The notes beneath the pieces are model-generated. The model saw only the letters and a program-made list of their open reading frames with translations, was not told where the DNA came from and did not search any database. The position numbers were made by a program, and so were the translations under genes. From Actinomycetes bacterium (GTDB lineage: Bacteria > Actinomycetota > Actinomycetes > S36-B12 > GCA-2699445), in NCBI GenBank assembly GCA_022600255.1, contig JAHZKU010000054.1, positions 1 through 6,183 of the forward strand: DNA of 6,183 nt, in the 5' to 3' direction. This document shows, piece by piece, positions 1-6,139 of this stretch. Position 1 is the stretch's first letter. Each line of letters starts with the position of its first letter.

Positions 1-1
1 C

Positions 2-145
2 TCCATGTCCCATGAACCAGAGTTGGCAACGGCCATCGTGACCCTGACCCAACTCGCCGATAGCAACGAAGCGGCAAGCCCCAGCGGCAACCAGAAAGGC
101 AGAACCAGTCGCCGCGAGACCCCAATCAGGCCACGAACCTCATGA
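2..145 (+). CDS. 3' end of an upstream gene, possibly the biotin carboxylase partner (partial)
   Basis: An open frame enters from the left edge and ends at a TGA at 143-145, giving about 47 C-terminal residues. The visible tail starts with a short, possibly helical stretch (ELATAIVTLTQLADS) and then becomes a polar, Arg/Ser/Pro-rich, probably disordered end. Nothing in it identifies a family. Its stop overlaps the ATG of the next gene as ATGA, which indicates one operon and likely translational coupling. The next gene encodes a biotinyl domain plus carboxyltransferase but no biotin carboxylase. In multidomain acyl-CoA carboxylases the biotin carboxylase precedes the biotinyl domain, so this gene plausibly supplies it. 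That identity is inference from context; only the existence of the open frame and overlap is seen. Confidence 0.6.
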   Translation, partial: SMSHEPELATAIVTLTQLADSNEAASPSGNQKGRTSRRETPIRPRTS

Positions 146-2031
146 ACCCCGTCGTTTCCAGCCCCGCAACATCGCCCACCAACCCGGAGCCTGGACTGCT
201 GCGAGCACCGATGCCCGGGGTCGTGGTGGCGCTACACACCAGAGTCGGGTCCACCGTTGCAGCCGGTGACCCGGTCGCCACGATCGAAACGATGAAAATT
301 GAGGGGGTCATTCGGGCTGCTACGGCCGGCCGCCTCATTCAGCTCCCGGCCGTGGGAGACGTCGTCACCTCCGGTGAGATTGTTGCGCGGCTGACGGTGG
401 GCACGCGCTATCGACCAGAACCGGTCCCAGACGTGGTTCGAACCGCGATCTCGACCAATCCACCGGGTCGGTTTCGGGAACTCGATCTCAATGCACGGGG
501 CAAGCTGGTCCGGGTGCGTCGAACGATCGGCACACAAGACTGCGGAATTGTGGTCGGGCTGATGCACCACAACTTCGCGGGACAGCCCCGCCCTGCCAAG
601 CGCATCTGGTTGGCCGGTGACCCCCAGCGACAGCTAGGGGCGGTGGCTGAGCCGGAATGCCGCAGAATCATTGCGGCTTTCGACTACGCCGAGCAGCGCG
701 GTTTGCCGGTTGAGTGGGTGGCCGTGTCAAGCGGTGCACGAATCTCGATGACAAGCGGCACCGAGAACATGGACTGGTGCGCGGCCGTGGTCCGTCGAAT
801 CCTAGAGTTCACCCAGCGCGGCGGCCAGGTTGTTGTGATCGTGGCTGGCATCAATGTCGGCGCCCAGTCCTACTGGAACTCGGTCGCCACGATGCTGGGT
901 CACTGCGCCGGAATGCTGGTCATGATCGAAGGAACGGCCATGGTGCTCACCGGACCCAAAGCGCTGGCCCGTTCTGGTGGGGTCGCCGCCCGAACAGAGA
1001 CTGAGCTTGGCGGGTATCCGGCGGTGATGGGACCCAATGGACAAGCGCATCATCACGCGCCCGATCTGGCCTCCGCCTACCGCACCGTTCTCACCCACTA
1101 CCGGCTGTGCGGACCGCAGGCCTGCGCTTCGCTGACACAGGATCCGATGAGTCGGGACGTGTGTCGCAGTCCCTTCCCCGTTGCGGACAACGTCGACCGC
1201 GTGGGTCAGATTCTGCGGGCCCAAGACAACCCCAATCGCAAGATGCCCTACAGTGTGCGGCCCGTCATGGCCGCACTGCGCGACACTGATGGTGCCAAGC
1301 TAGAGCGTTGGTCCGACCACGCCGGGGCGCACGGAGCGGTCGTGTGGGATACCACCATCGGAGGGCGGGCCGTGTCACTGATTGGCATCGAGTCCCAACC
1401 CCAACCAAACCCCTCTCAAGACGGACCGGAGCACTGGGCGGGCGCCACGTTATACCCTCAGGCTGCCAAAAAGATCTCCCGTGCATTGAACGCGGCCAGC
1501 GGTCGCCGACCCGTCGTGGTCCTGGCCAATCTGGCAGGCTTTGACGGCAGCGAGTGGTCGCTGCGCAACAACCAACTGCAGTGGGGGGCGGAGATCGCTC
1601 GGAGTGTCGTGAACTTCCAGGGGCGCATCGTGGTTGTCATCACCGGGAGATTCCACGGCGGTGCCTACGTTGTGTTTAACAAGGCCCTTAACGCAGGACT
1701 GCGCATGCTGGCAGTCGAAGGCAGCAAGGTGTCAGTGATCGGGGGTTCTGCTGCGGCGGAAGTGGTGCTGACCGAGGCGGTCCGAGACCAGGCGACAACC
1801 TACCTCAGTCGTGATCCCGAGCTTTCAAGCAGTGAGGCGCAACGACGAGCCCAACAAAGCGTGGCCGCGGATTTCGACGCAACGCACAGTGTGGGGCGCG
1901 CTTTTGAGATGGGTTCAGTTGATCAGGTCATCCCACCTGAACGGCTGCGACCAGCCGTCATCGCTGAACTCACGGCCTCGCTCACCGATCCAACGACACA
2001 GCCCGCAGATAGGCACGCACAACACGTTTAG
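142..2031 (+). CDS. Fused biotinyl carrier / carboxyltransferase of an acyl-CoA carboxylase
   Basis: This 629-residue protein probably carries biotin and transfers its carboxyl group to an acyl-CoA in the cytoplasm; the substrate cannot be read from sequence. A biotinyl domain spans about residues 19-88, with MPG at 24-26 and the biotin-accepting lysine K52 in ETMKIEG. Thr replaces the usual Ala or Val before the MK pair. The N-terminal carboxyltransferase half runs about 110-330, with a Gly-Gly-beta-strand segment at 227-240 and the ELGG motif at 288-291. The C-terminal half runs about 365-615, with ANLAGFDGSEW at 462-472 and HGGAYVV at 505-511. The LAGFDG region resembles the NWRGFSGG segment of eukaryotic-type multidomain acetyl-CoA carboxylase more than the free-standing beta subunits. 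There is no biotin carboxylase domain, so a partner is needed, probably the upstream gene whose stop overlaps this start as ATGA. The start has little Shine-Dalgarno, which fits coupled translation. The last 50 bp overlap the convergent TetR gene. Confidence 0.9.
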   Translation: MNPVVSSPATSPTNPEPGLLRAPMPGVVVALHTRVGSTVAAGDPVATIETMKIEGVIRAATAGRLIQLPAVGDVVTSGEIVARLTVGTRYRPEPVPDVVRTAISTNPPGRFRELDLNARGKLVRVRRTIGTQDCGIVVGLMHHNFAGQPRPAKRIWLAGDPQRQLGAVAEPECRRIIAAFDYAEQRGLPVEWVAVSSGARISMTSGTENMDWCAAVVRRILEFTQRGGQVVVIVAGINVGAQSYWNSVATMLGHCAGMLVMIEGTAMVLTGPKALARSGGVAARTETELGGYPAVMGPNGQAHHHAPDLASAYRTVLTHYRLCGPQACASLTQDPMSRDVCRSPFPVADNVDRVGQILRAQDNPNRKMPYSVRPVMAALRDTDGAKLERWSDHAGAHGAVVWDTTIGGRAVSLIGIESQPQPNPSQDGPEHWAGATLYPQAAKKISRALNAASGRRPVVVLANLAGFDGSEWSLRNNQLQWGAEIARSVVNFQGRIVVVITGRFHGGAYVVFNKALNAGLRMLAVEGSKVSVIGGSAAAEVVLTEAVRDQATTYLSRDPELSSSEAQRRAQQSVAADFDATHSVGRAFEMGSVDQVIPPERLRPAVIAELTASLTDPTTQPADRHAQHV

Positions 2032-2638
2032 CCTCGAGCATGACTTCGTCGCTTGGCTCGGGACCGCGAAATGCCAGCAACAAGATCGATTGCACGGCCT
2101 CCACCAGCACCTCCGCTGAAACCTCCAAACGGTGAGGGGACAGAGCCGGGTTCATCAAACCCAGCAATGGCGCCAGCAACAGCGCCACTCGGCGAGACTG
2201 CTCCGCTGCCATCGAGCGCGTTGCTGCTGTGGATTTCATCGCCAGCCAGACCGCTGAGCGAGAAGGGTCCAACACCCACCGCTCCAGCACCAAAGCAAAG
2301 AGGTCATCCACGACCAAACGCCAGTCCTCGAAGGCAATCTCACTAGCCGCATCGATCAGGATCTGCGTAAGCGCCTGTGTGTCGACCTCAGACAATTCAG
2401 CGACAATGGCAAGCTTGTTGGGGAAGAACTGATACACCGAGCCGACCGGAATTCCGGCGCGCTCGGCCACATCTTCCACGACAAATCCTTCGATACCTCG
2501 CTCGCGGAGCAGTTCTCGCGACGCCTGCAGAATCCCCTCGAAACGGACCTTGCCGCGGCGCTGGACAGGCCGGTGGCGCAACCGCAACGGCGCAGGACGG
2601 TCCGCGTCGATCACCGTGGCAACCGTCGCATCTGTCAT
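1982..2638 (-). CDS. TetR-family transcriptional regulator
   Basis: A 218-residue protein of typical TetR length. After a basic, probably flexible N-terminus (residues 1-30), the DNA-binding domain lies at about 31-80. Its helix-turn-helix is near 52-72 (FVVEDVAERAGIPVGSVYQFF), followed by PNKLAIVAEL, the usual fourth-helix entry. The remaining roughly 140 residues are helical and would form the ligand-binding and dimerisation domain; its ligand is unknown. The ATG overlaps the TGA of the HMG-CoA reductase gene (ATGA, 2635-2638), and only a weak AGGA lies about 11 bases upstream. It is therefore probably translated by coupling from the reductase message. The family usually represses its own operon or a neighbour, so control of the reductase operon, and possibly of the convergent carboxylase, is the likeliest role (inference). 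The 3' end overlaps the carboxylase gene by 50 bp on the opposite strand. Confidence 0.93.
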   Translation of the reverse strand: MTDATVATVIDADRPAPLRLRHRPVQRRGKVRFEGILQASRELLRERGIEGFVVEDVAERAGIPVGSVYQFFPNKLAIVAELSEVDTQALTQILIDAASEIAFEDWRLVVDDLFALVLERWVLDPSRSAVWLAMKSTAATRSMAAEQSRRVALLLAPLLGLMNPALSPHRLEVSAEVLVEAVQSILLLAFRGPEPSDEVMLEAKRVVRAYLRAVSLDR

Positions 2639-3828
2639 GGCCGATTCCGTCCTAGCTGATCATGGCTGGTCACCCAGTCGCCCGCCAACACCGCACCCGC
2701 CAGGGACACATCTCCTGCCAAGACGGTGGCCGCGCAGATTTCAGCGAACTTGCGCGCCTTTCCTGCGCCATAACACCCCAGCAGTTCCAAGCATTCCCGC
2801 TGCGTCGCCAACCCAGTGCCGCCGCCATAGGTGCCAACGATCAGCGCAGGCAGAGTCACTGACCAATAGAAGTCACCAGCGTCCGTGATCTGGGCGTATG
2901 AGTAGCCAGCGTGGGACTCGGCCACGTTGGCGGCGTCTTGGCCTGTGGCAATGAAGAGCGCCGCCAACCCATTGGCGGCGTGGGCGCCCTGGTACGCGAC
3001 ACCAGACATGATCGACCCCAGCAGATGTACCTGACGCGCTTTGATGAGCTGCTCCGGGCGGACACCCAACCGGTTCTGCAGCACATCAGCGGACAAGATC
3101 ACTTCGGCGATGACCCGACGGCCGCGTGTCAGTAGCGAGTTCGCGTAGGAGTGCTTCTTGTCTGTATCCATGGATCCTGACAAGAGGTACCGCACAGTCT
3201 TGGGGTAGAGATCCTTCAGAGCTTCGCAGGCCACGTATGTTGCTTTCCCTGTCATGTTTTGCCCCGCCGCGTCGCCGGTGGTGAAGTTGAAGCGGGTGTA
3301 CAGGTTGGGTCCGGCGGGGAACTGTTGAATCTCGATGAGCTTGCCCACTGACGTAGAGGTCTCCGCTGCTGCTTTCACCAAATCGAAATTCTGAGACAAC
3401 CAGTCACTGAAATCCCGCGCTTGCCGGGCATCCTCGAACAGAAATACGGGCGCCCGTTGCATCGCCTCCTTCACAACCGTCGTCTTCACACCACCGGACT
3501 CGGAGATCACGCGGGACCCGCGACTGTAGCTGGCCACGAGTGTGCCCTCTGTGGTCGCCATCGGGATATAGAAGTCGCCGGCGGCAGCTTCCCCATTGAT
3601 CCGCAAGGGGCCAGCCAATCCGATGGGGACCTGGGCGACCCCGATGAAATTCTCGACGTTGCCAGGCAGCGATTGTGGTGACAGCGAATAGGTGGCCACA
3701 TTGGTAAGGTCCGCGCCAGCCTGCTCCTTGAGAAACCGCCGACGGGTCTGTGCCATGTCCTCGGTGTAGTCGGCCTGAGCATCACGCGGGATTCGAACGC
3801 GCGCGTCACGCGCCTCATCGCTTGCCAT
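2635..3828 (-). CDS. hmgA: Hydroxymethylglutaryl-CoA reductase, class I (NADPH type)
   Basis: Reduces HMG-CoA to mevalonate, the committed step of the mevalonate route to isoprenoids; soluble and cytoplasmic, with no membrane segment. The 397 residues show the family landmarks in order: ENFIGVAQVPIGLAGPL at 59-75 (HMG-CoA binding entry), catalytic Glu94 in ATTEG, RFNFTTGDAAGQNM at 179-192 (dinucleotide-binding segment), catalytic Lys224 in DTDKK, catalytic Asp298 in GQDAAN, GGGTGLATQ at 335-343, and catalytic His389 in TSHD. All four catalytic positions of the human enzyme (Glu559, Lys691, Asp767, His866) have counterparts, so the enzyme looks active. The class I assignment rests on these motifs. 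The frame stays open upstream to an ATG at 3909, but the ATG at 3828 is preferred: AAGGAG sits 4 bases before it and the extra 27 residues do not resemble the family. Its stop overlaps the TetR start. No other mevalonate-pathway gene lies in the window. The gene symbol follows general usage for class I enzymes. Confidence 0.96.
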   Translation of the reverse strand: MASDEARDARVRIPRDAQADYTEDMAQTRRRFLKEQAGADLTNVATYSLSPQSLPGNVENFIGVAQVPIGLAGPLRINGEAAAGDFYIPMATTEGTLVASYSRGSRVISESGGVKTTVVKEAMQRAPVFLFEDARQARDFSDWLSQNFDLVKAAAETSTSVGKLIEIQQFPAGPNLYTRFNFTTGDAAGQNMTGKATYVACEALKDLYPKTVRYLLSGSMDTDKKHSYANSLLTRGRRVIAEVILSADVLQNRLGVRPEQLIKARQVHLLGSIMSGVAYQGAHAANGLAALFIATGQDAANVAESHAGYSYAQITDAGDFYWSVTLPALIVGTYGGGTGLATQRECLELLGCYGAGKARKFAEICAATVLAGDVSLAGAVLAGDWVTSHDQLGRNRP

Positions 3829-3832
3829 CGCA

Positions 3833-3840
3833 CTCCTTTC
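3833..3840 (-). promoter_or_regulatory. Strong Shine-Dalgarno that sets the reductase start
   Basis: Read on the minus strand, GAAAGGAG is followed by TGCG and then the ATG at 3828. It is the best ribosome binding site in the window. It argues for translation from 3828 rather than from the in-frame ATG 81 bases further upstream. Confidence 0.75.
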
Positions 3841-3859
3841 ACGTTTCGAGTCTGCCCGA

Positions 3860-3881
3860 TCGGTCACTGGGGACGGACCGA
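3860..3881. promoter_or_regulatory. Inverted repeat upstream of the reductase, candidate TetR operator
   Basis: TCGGTC (3860-3865) and GACCGA (3876-3881) form a perfect 6-bp inverted repeat with a 10-bp spacer. It lies 32 to 53 bases upstream of the reductase ATG. The span of 22 bp and the position in the expected promoter region suit a dimeric regulator such as the TetR protein encoded in the same operon. I could not identify a convincing -10/-35 pair around it. A 6-bp repeat can arise by chance in GC-rich DNA, so the assignment is tentative. Confidence 0.35.
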
Positions 3882-4198
3882 ACCGGAGCGCCGATCCAGC
3901 AGCATCCAACAGACCTAGCTCCGGTGGTCCAGCTCGGTTGCCAGGCCAGACCTTTTATGAAGTCGATCTCATGTTCTCACAGTGGCGGGCCCGCAGCGGT
4001 ACCTCATCCGAATCCAGCCGCGGCTCGCGCCCCGTGACGGTCTGGCCGAGGCAAACCCGAGGCGCAACACGCTCTGCTGACTGGGCTGGATTCCGCGCTG
4101 GTCCGAGGGGTGAGTTCTTCCCCCGCACCTGTGCATGTTTCCTAGGAGACGCAACTGCGCAGGGCCGGGGCGGTGTTGCTGCCCGAAACCCCGCCGCG

Positions 4199-4220
4199 AG
4201 GCCGGGCCAAGTCTCGGCCT
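4199..4220. repeat. Short inverted repeat in the divergent spacer
   Basis: AGGCCG (4199-4204) and CGGCCT (4215-4220) are exact reverse complements separated by 10 bases. It could be a hairpin or a protein-binding site, but no T-tract follows and it is about 180 bp from the nearest start codon. In DNA this rich in G and C a repeat of this size may be chance. Confidence 0.25.
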
Positions 4221-4397
4221 GCCTGGTCCGGTGCCACTGATTCCAAGCCGTTCCGCTGCGTCCTGGCTAGTTTCAGGCCAGCGCCCGCCACGGAAATGGA
4301 CCGGGAACCCCGCAGCCGTAGCCAGGCAATCCCCGTCGCGCTGCAATACCGTGGCAGGAGGAATCGGCTAGCACCAGTACCTTGGATTGGGGTTCAG

Positions 4398-4931
4398 ATG
4401 GATCACGAACCGCAAGTCGATGAACTGACCGCAGGGACCGCGGTGGTCGCAAACCATGAGCGCATCATGGCGTCCGTGCGAAATCTTGCCATCGGATCAG
4501 GGCTGCTGTTCGCCTTCTTGCTCGCCGCGCCGCTGTCCTCGGCGGCCGACAACCTCCTCGTTAGCGGGCGGATCGACTACGCCGTCTCATTCTTCGCTGC
4601 GGCGCTGAGTTTGATACTGGTGTTGGCGCCGTCCATCTATCCACTAGCCCAGTGGAGTCAACGGGGGTGGTCGTGGCATACCGAACAGGAGATGAAGTGG
4701 TCGGCTCGTAGCGTCCTCGCCGGAATGGGCTTTCTGGGTGTTGCGATGGCCGGCTCCTGCTTTTTGGTCACAGACCTGATCCTGGGCGGAGCTGCGGCTT
4801 GGGTCGCCACGGCCGGCGTGGCCCTAACCGCGATCTTGGCTTGGTTCGCCCCGATGCGTGCCGCGCTGATGGCCCGCAACCGCGGGCCAAGAACGAAATC
4901 ACAGCGCGCGCACCCGAAGACGCGCGACTAG
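4398..4931 (+). CDS. DUF6328-like small integral membrane protein
   Basis: A 177-residue protein of unknown function with a polar N-terminus (1-28), four predicted membrane helices and a basic cytoplasmic tail (157-177, rich in Arg and Lys). The helices lie at about 31-50, 61-82, 105-127 and 130-152, giving a pattern with both ends inside. The layout and phrases such as GSGLLFAFLLAAPL in helix 1 and a paired LVTDLILGG in the second half resemble actinobacterial DUF6328 proteins. I recognise this from memory of the family and could not search. The ATG at 4398 is chosen because the hydrophobic pattern begins soon after it and GGGG lies 5 bases upstream. The frame is open back to 4173, but the extra 75 residues are Arg/Pro-rich and look non-coding. 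It is divergent from the reductase and separated by 258 bp from the hydrolase, so it is probably its own transcription unit. Confidence 0.8.
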   Translation: MDHEPQVDELTAGTAVVANHERIMASVRNLAIGSGLLFAFLLAAPLSSAADNLLVSGRIDYAVSFFAAALSLILVLAPSIYPLAQWSQRGWSWHTEQEMKWSARSVLAGMGFLGVAMAGSCFLVTDLILGGAAAWVATAGVALTAILAWFAPMRAALMARNRGPRTKSQRAHPKTRD

Positions 4932-4989
4932 TACCTCAGTTCTTGAGAGGCAGCCCCGGCCGTCGTCGCTCGAGCGTCCCAGCCCGTGA

Positions 4990-5005
4990 GTGTCGTGCCA
5001 GACAC
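4990..5005 (+). terminator. Weak hairpin downstream of the membrane protein gene
   Basis: GTGTC (4990-4994) pairs with GACAC (5001-5005) around a 6-base loop, 58 bases after the stop codon. It lacks a T-tract, so it is at best a weak or non-classical terminator. It is the only plausible stem of this kind in the first half of the 258-bp spacer at 4932-5189. Confidence 0.2.
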
Positions 5006-5155
5006 GTAAGAATGGCCGAGTCAGCGGTAGGAGCGCCAATCCGGCGCAGTGCTTTCCTCCGGGTGCTGTCATCGGTCGCGCCCGCTCTTCGATACCAGCA
5101 ATCCAACAGGGATACTTGCCGCCTGCCTCCGGTCACCGCGCACCGGCTAACGAAG

Positions 5156-5168
5156 GCAACCAGGTTGC
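5156..5168. promoter_or_regulatory. Perfect 6-1-6 palindrome, candidate operator of the hydrolase
   Basis: GCAACC, a central A and GGTTGC form an exact 13-bp palindrome. It lies 9 bases before a TAGGCT -10 box and 21 bases before the ATG at 5190, so it covers where a -35 element would be. A dimeric repressor bound there would block RNA polymerase. No cognate regulator is identified; the TetR protein of the window is one candidate, but its presumed operator upstream of the reductase has different half-sites. Confidence 0.4.
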
Positions 5169-5177
5169 ATCGCAGCT

Positions 5178-5183
5178 TAGGCT
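5178..5183 (+). promoter_or_regulatory. Candidate -10 box for a leaderless hydrolase transcript
   Basis: TAGGCT matches the TANNNT -10 pattern common in actinomycetes and is followed by 6 bases before the ATG at 5190. Transcription would then start at or beside the A of the ATG, giving a leaderless message. This fits the lack of a clear Shine-Dalgarno there. No good -35 hexamer is visible at the usual spacing. Confidence 0.4.
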
Positions 5184-5189
5184 GACGAG

Positions 5190-5453
5190 ATGGACAAGAA
5201 TCAGATTGGCTGGGCGGCGGCCGGTGTCGGCGCGGCCACTGCGGTCGCGGTAGACGCTCGGCGTCGACAGCTCCACCGCGCCCAACTGACCCCCTTTGAC
5301 AAGAATCTGCGCGCAGATGTTGAGACGCAGCAATGGTTCGCCCCGACGCGCGACGGCGGCAGGTTAAGCCTGAGCCAGGCGGTGATCCCGCTGGACCCAC
5401 GGTGGCGCTGCCCCACTGCTACACCGGGAGTCAGCAGGTTTGGACACCGGTGA
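5190..5453 (+). pseudogene. N-terminal part of a frameshifted alpha/beta hydrolase
   Basis: Residues 1-64 of this frame look like the true start of the hydrolase that continues in another frame. A short hydrophobic Ala/Gly/Val segment (about 6-21) is followed by Arg-rich residues, suggesting a membrane anchor or signal-like segment. Then comes FAPTRDGGRLSLSQA, the typical first beta strands before the HG-type loop. After about 5381 this frame becomes meaningless and stops at 5451-5453. The hydrolase body resumes in the frame one base back. Restoring one G in the GCGG at 5379-5382 gives SLSQAGDPAGPTVALPH, a natural continuation, and a protein of about 316 residues. The cause could be a real inactivating mutation or a sequencing or assembly error. 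Confidence 0.7.
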
Positions 5454-6139
5454 CCCGGCGACTCGTGGCCGCGGGTTGTCGGGTGATCCGCTACGATCAG
5501 CGCGGTCACGGTCGCTCTACCGCGGGATCGGATGGCTACACCCTGGCCGCTCTCGGGGACGACCTCGCGGTGGTGCTCGCCGCCACACACACCCGAAATG
5601 CCGTCCTAGCCGGCCACTCGATGGGCGGGATGACGATTCAGTCCTATGCCGCTCAGCATCTGGCGGACCTACACGACCGGGCCAAGGCGGTTGTGCTGGT
5701 GGATACCGCGGCCTACGGCCTGGGCGCGGGCGGCGAACTGACTCCCCGGATCGCCGAGGGCGATTTCGCGCAGCGGTGGGCGGCGAACGTCACTTATGGC
5801 GGGACGTTTGTGCGCGGGACGTTCGGAACATGGGCTTATCGGGAGCACCTGCGGCTCGTTGCCGACGACTACGTGAATACGCCACCGGATGTTCGCGGAG
5901 CGTTCGCGAAGCAGTTCCCCAAGATGGACTACCGCAAAACGCTGACGCAGATTCAGACGCCGACCGCGATATTGGCCGGTTCACTGGATACGCTCACGCC
6001 TACCCGATTGTCGAAACTGATGCATGCCAAACTTCCCAACAGCACGCTACACATCCTGCCCCACAAGGGGCATATGACGCCGCTGGAAGCCCCCGAAGTG
6101 ATCGCATCGACCATCCTGTCGCGAACGACCCTGCAGTAG
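5333..6139 (+). CDS. Alpha/beta hydrolase, catalytic body (5' part displaced by a frameshift)
   Basis: A hydrolase of the alpha/beta fold with unknown substrate, possibly an esterase or epoxide-hydrolase-like enzyme. The meaningful part begins at about 5381, residue 17 of this frame. Visible landmarks are PTVALPHCYTG (strand 3 and oxyanion loop, with HC where HG is usual), RYDQRGHGRS, the nucleophile elbow GHSMGG with Ser96, the acid in GSLDTLTP (Asp219) and the base in HKGHM (His247). The cap domain lies roughly between residues 125 and 190. The triad is intact. The ATG at 5333 has no ribosome binding site, and the first 16 residues are out-of-frame sequence, so it is unlikely to be a genuine start. 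The real start is probably 5190, which numbers the triad Ser144, Asp267 and His295 after repair. If the frameshift is real, the product would lack the first strands and probably be inactive. Confidence 0.8.
   Translation: MVRPDARRRQVKPEPGGDPAGPTVALPHCYTGSQQVWTPVTRRLVAAGCRVIRYDQRGHGRSTAGSDGYTLAALGDDLAVVLAATHTRNAVLAGHSMGGMTIQSYAAQHLADLHDRAKAVVLVDTAAYGLGAGGELTPRIAEGDFAQRWAANVTYGGTFVRGTFGTWAYREHLRLVADDYVNTPPDVRGAFAKQFPKMDYRKTLTQIQTPTAILAGSLDTLTPTRLSKLMHAKLPNSTLHILPHKGHMTPLEAPEVIASTILSRTTLQ

Larger units (their letters stand above)
3829..4397. other. 569-bp divergent intergenic region
   Basis: The spacer lies between the starts of the reductase (minus) and the membrane protein (plus), so promoters for both should be here. 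No open frame in it shows a recognisable protein, and no tRNA-like fold was seen. It contains the reductase ribosome binding site, the inverted repeat at 3860-3881, a second 6-10-6 inverted repeat at 4199-4220, and an isolated AGGAGGAA at 4356-4363. That last sequence is too far (34 bases) from the ATG at 4398 to serve it. The length is large for a bacterial divergent promoter region and could hide a small RNA or an unrecognised short gene. Confidence 0.5.

Noticed and set aside
802..1224. Minus-strand open frame of 140 codons inside the carboxylase gene
   Set aside because: It lies wholly opposite conserved carboxyltransferase sequence and encodes no recognisable domain, so it is a shadow frame.
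3829..3909. In-frame upstream extension of the HMG-CoA reductase by 27 residues to an ATG at 3909
   Set aside because: The ATG at 3828 has a strong AAGGAG at close spacing. The extension has no reductase-like residues and would run through that ribosome binding site and the candidate operator.
3938..4240. Plus-strand open frame of 100 codons in the divergent spacer
   Set aside because: Its composition is Arg/Gly/Ser/Cys-rich with no hydrophobic pattern, no ribosome binding site and no recognisable motif.
4173..4397. In-frame 75-residue N-terminal extension of the membrane protein
   Set aside because: It is Arg/Pro/Ser-rich, typical of GC-rich non-coding frames, and is not followed by any feature needing it. 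The protein pattern starts after 4398.
4967..4976. Perfect 10-bp palindrome CGCTCGAGCG after the membrane protein gene
   Set aside because: It has no loop to fold as a hairpin, is not near a start codon, and is short enough to be chance in GC-rich sequence.
5376..5386. Programmed -1 ribosomal frameshifting in the hydrolase
   Set aside because: No X-XXY-YYZ slippery heptamer or obvious downstream stem is present, and the family has no known recoding. A one-base loss is simpler.
4936..5400. Minus-strand open frame of 154 codons over the spacer and hydrolase start
   Set aside because: It has low-complexity Arg/Pro/Ser composition and lies opposite a clearly coding hydrolase N-terminus; no motif is recognisable.
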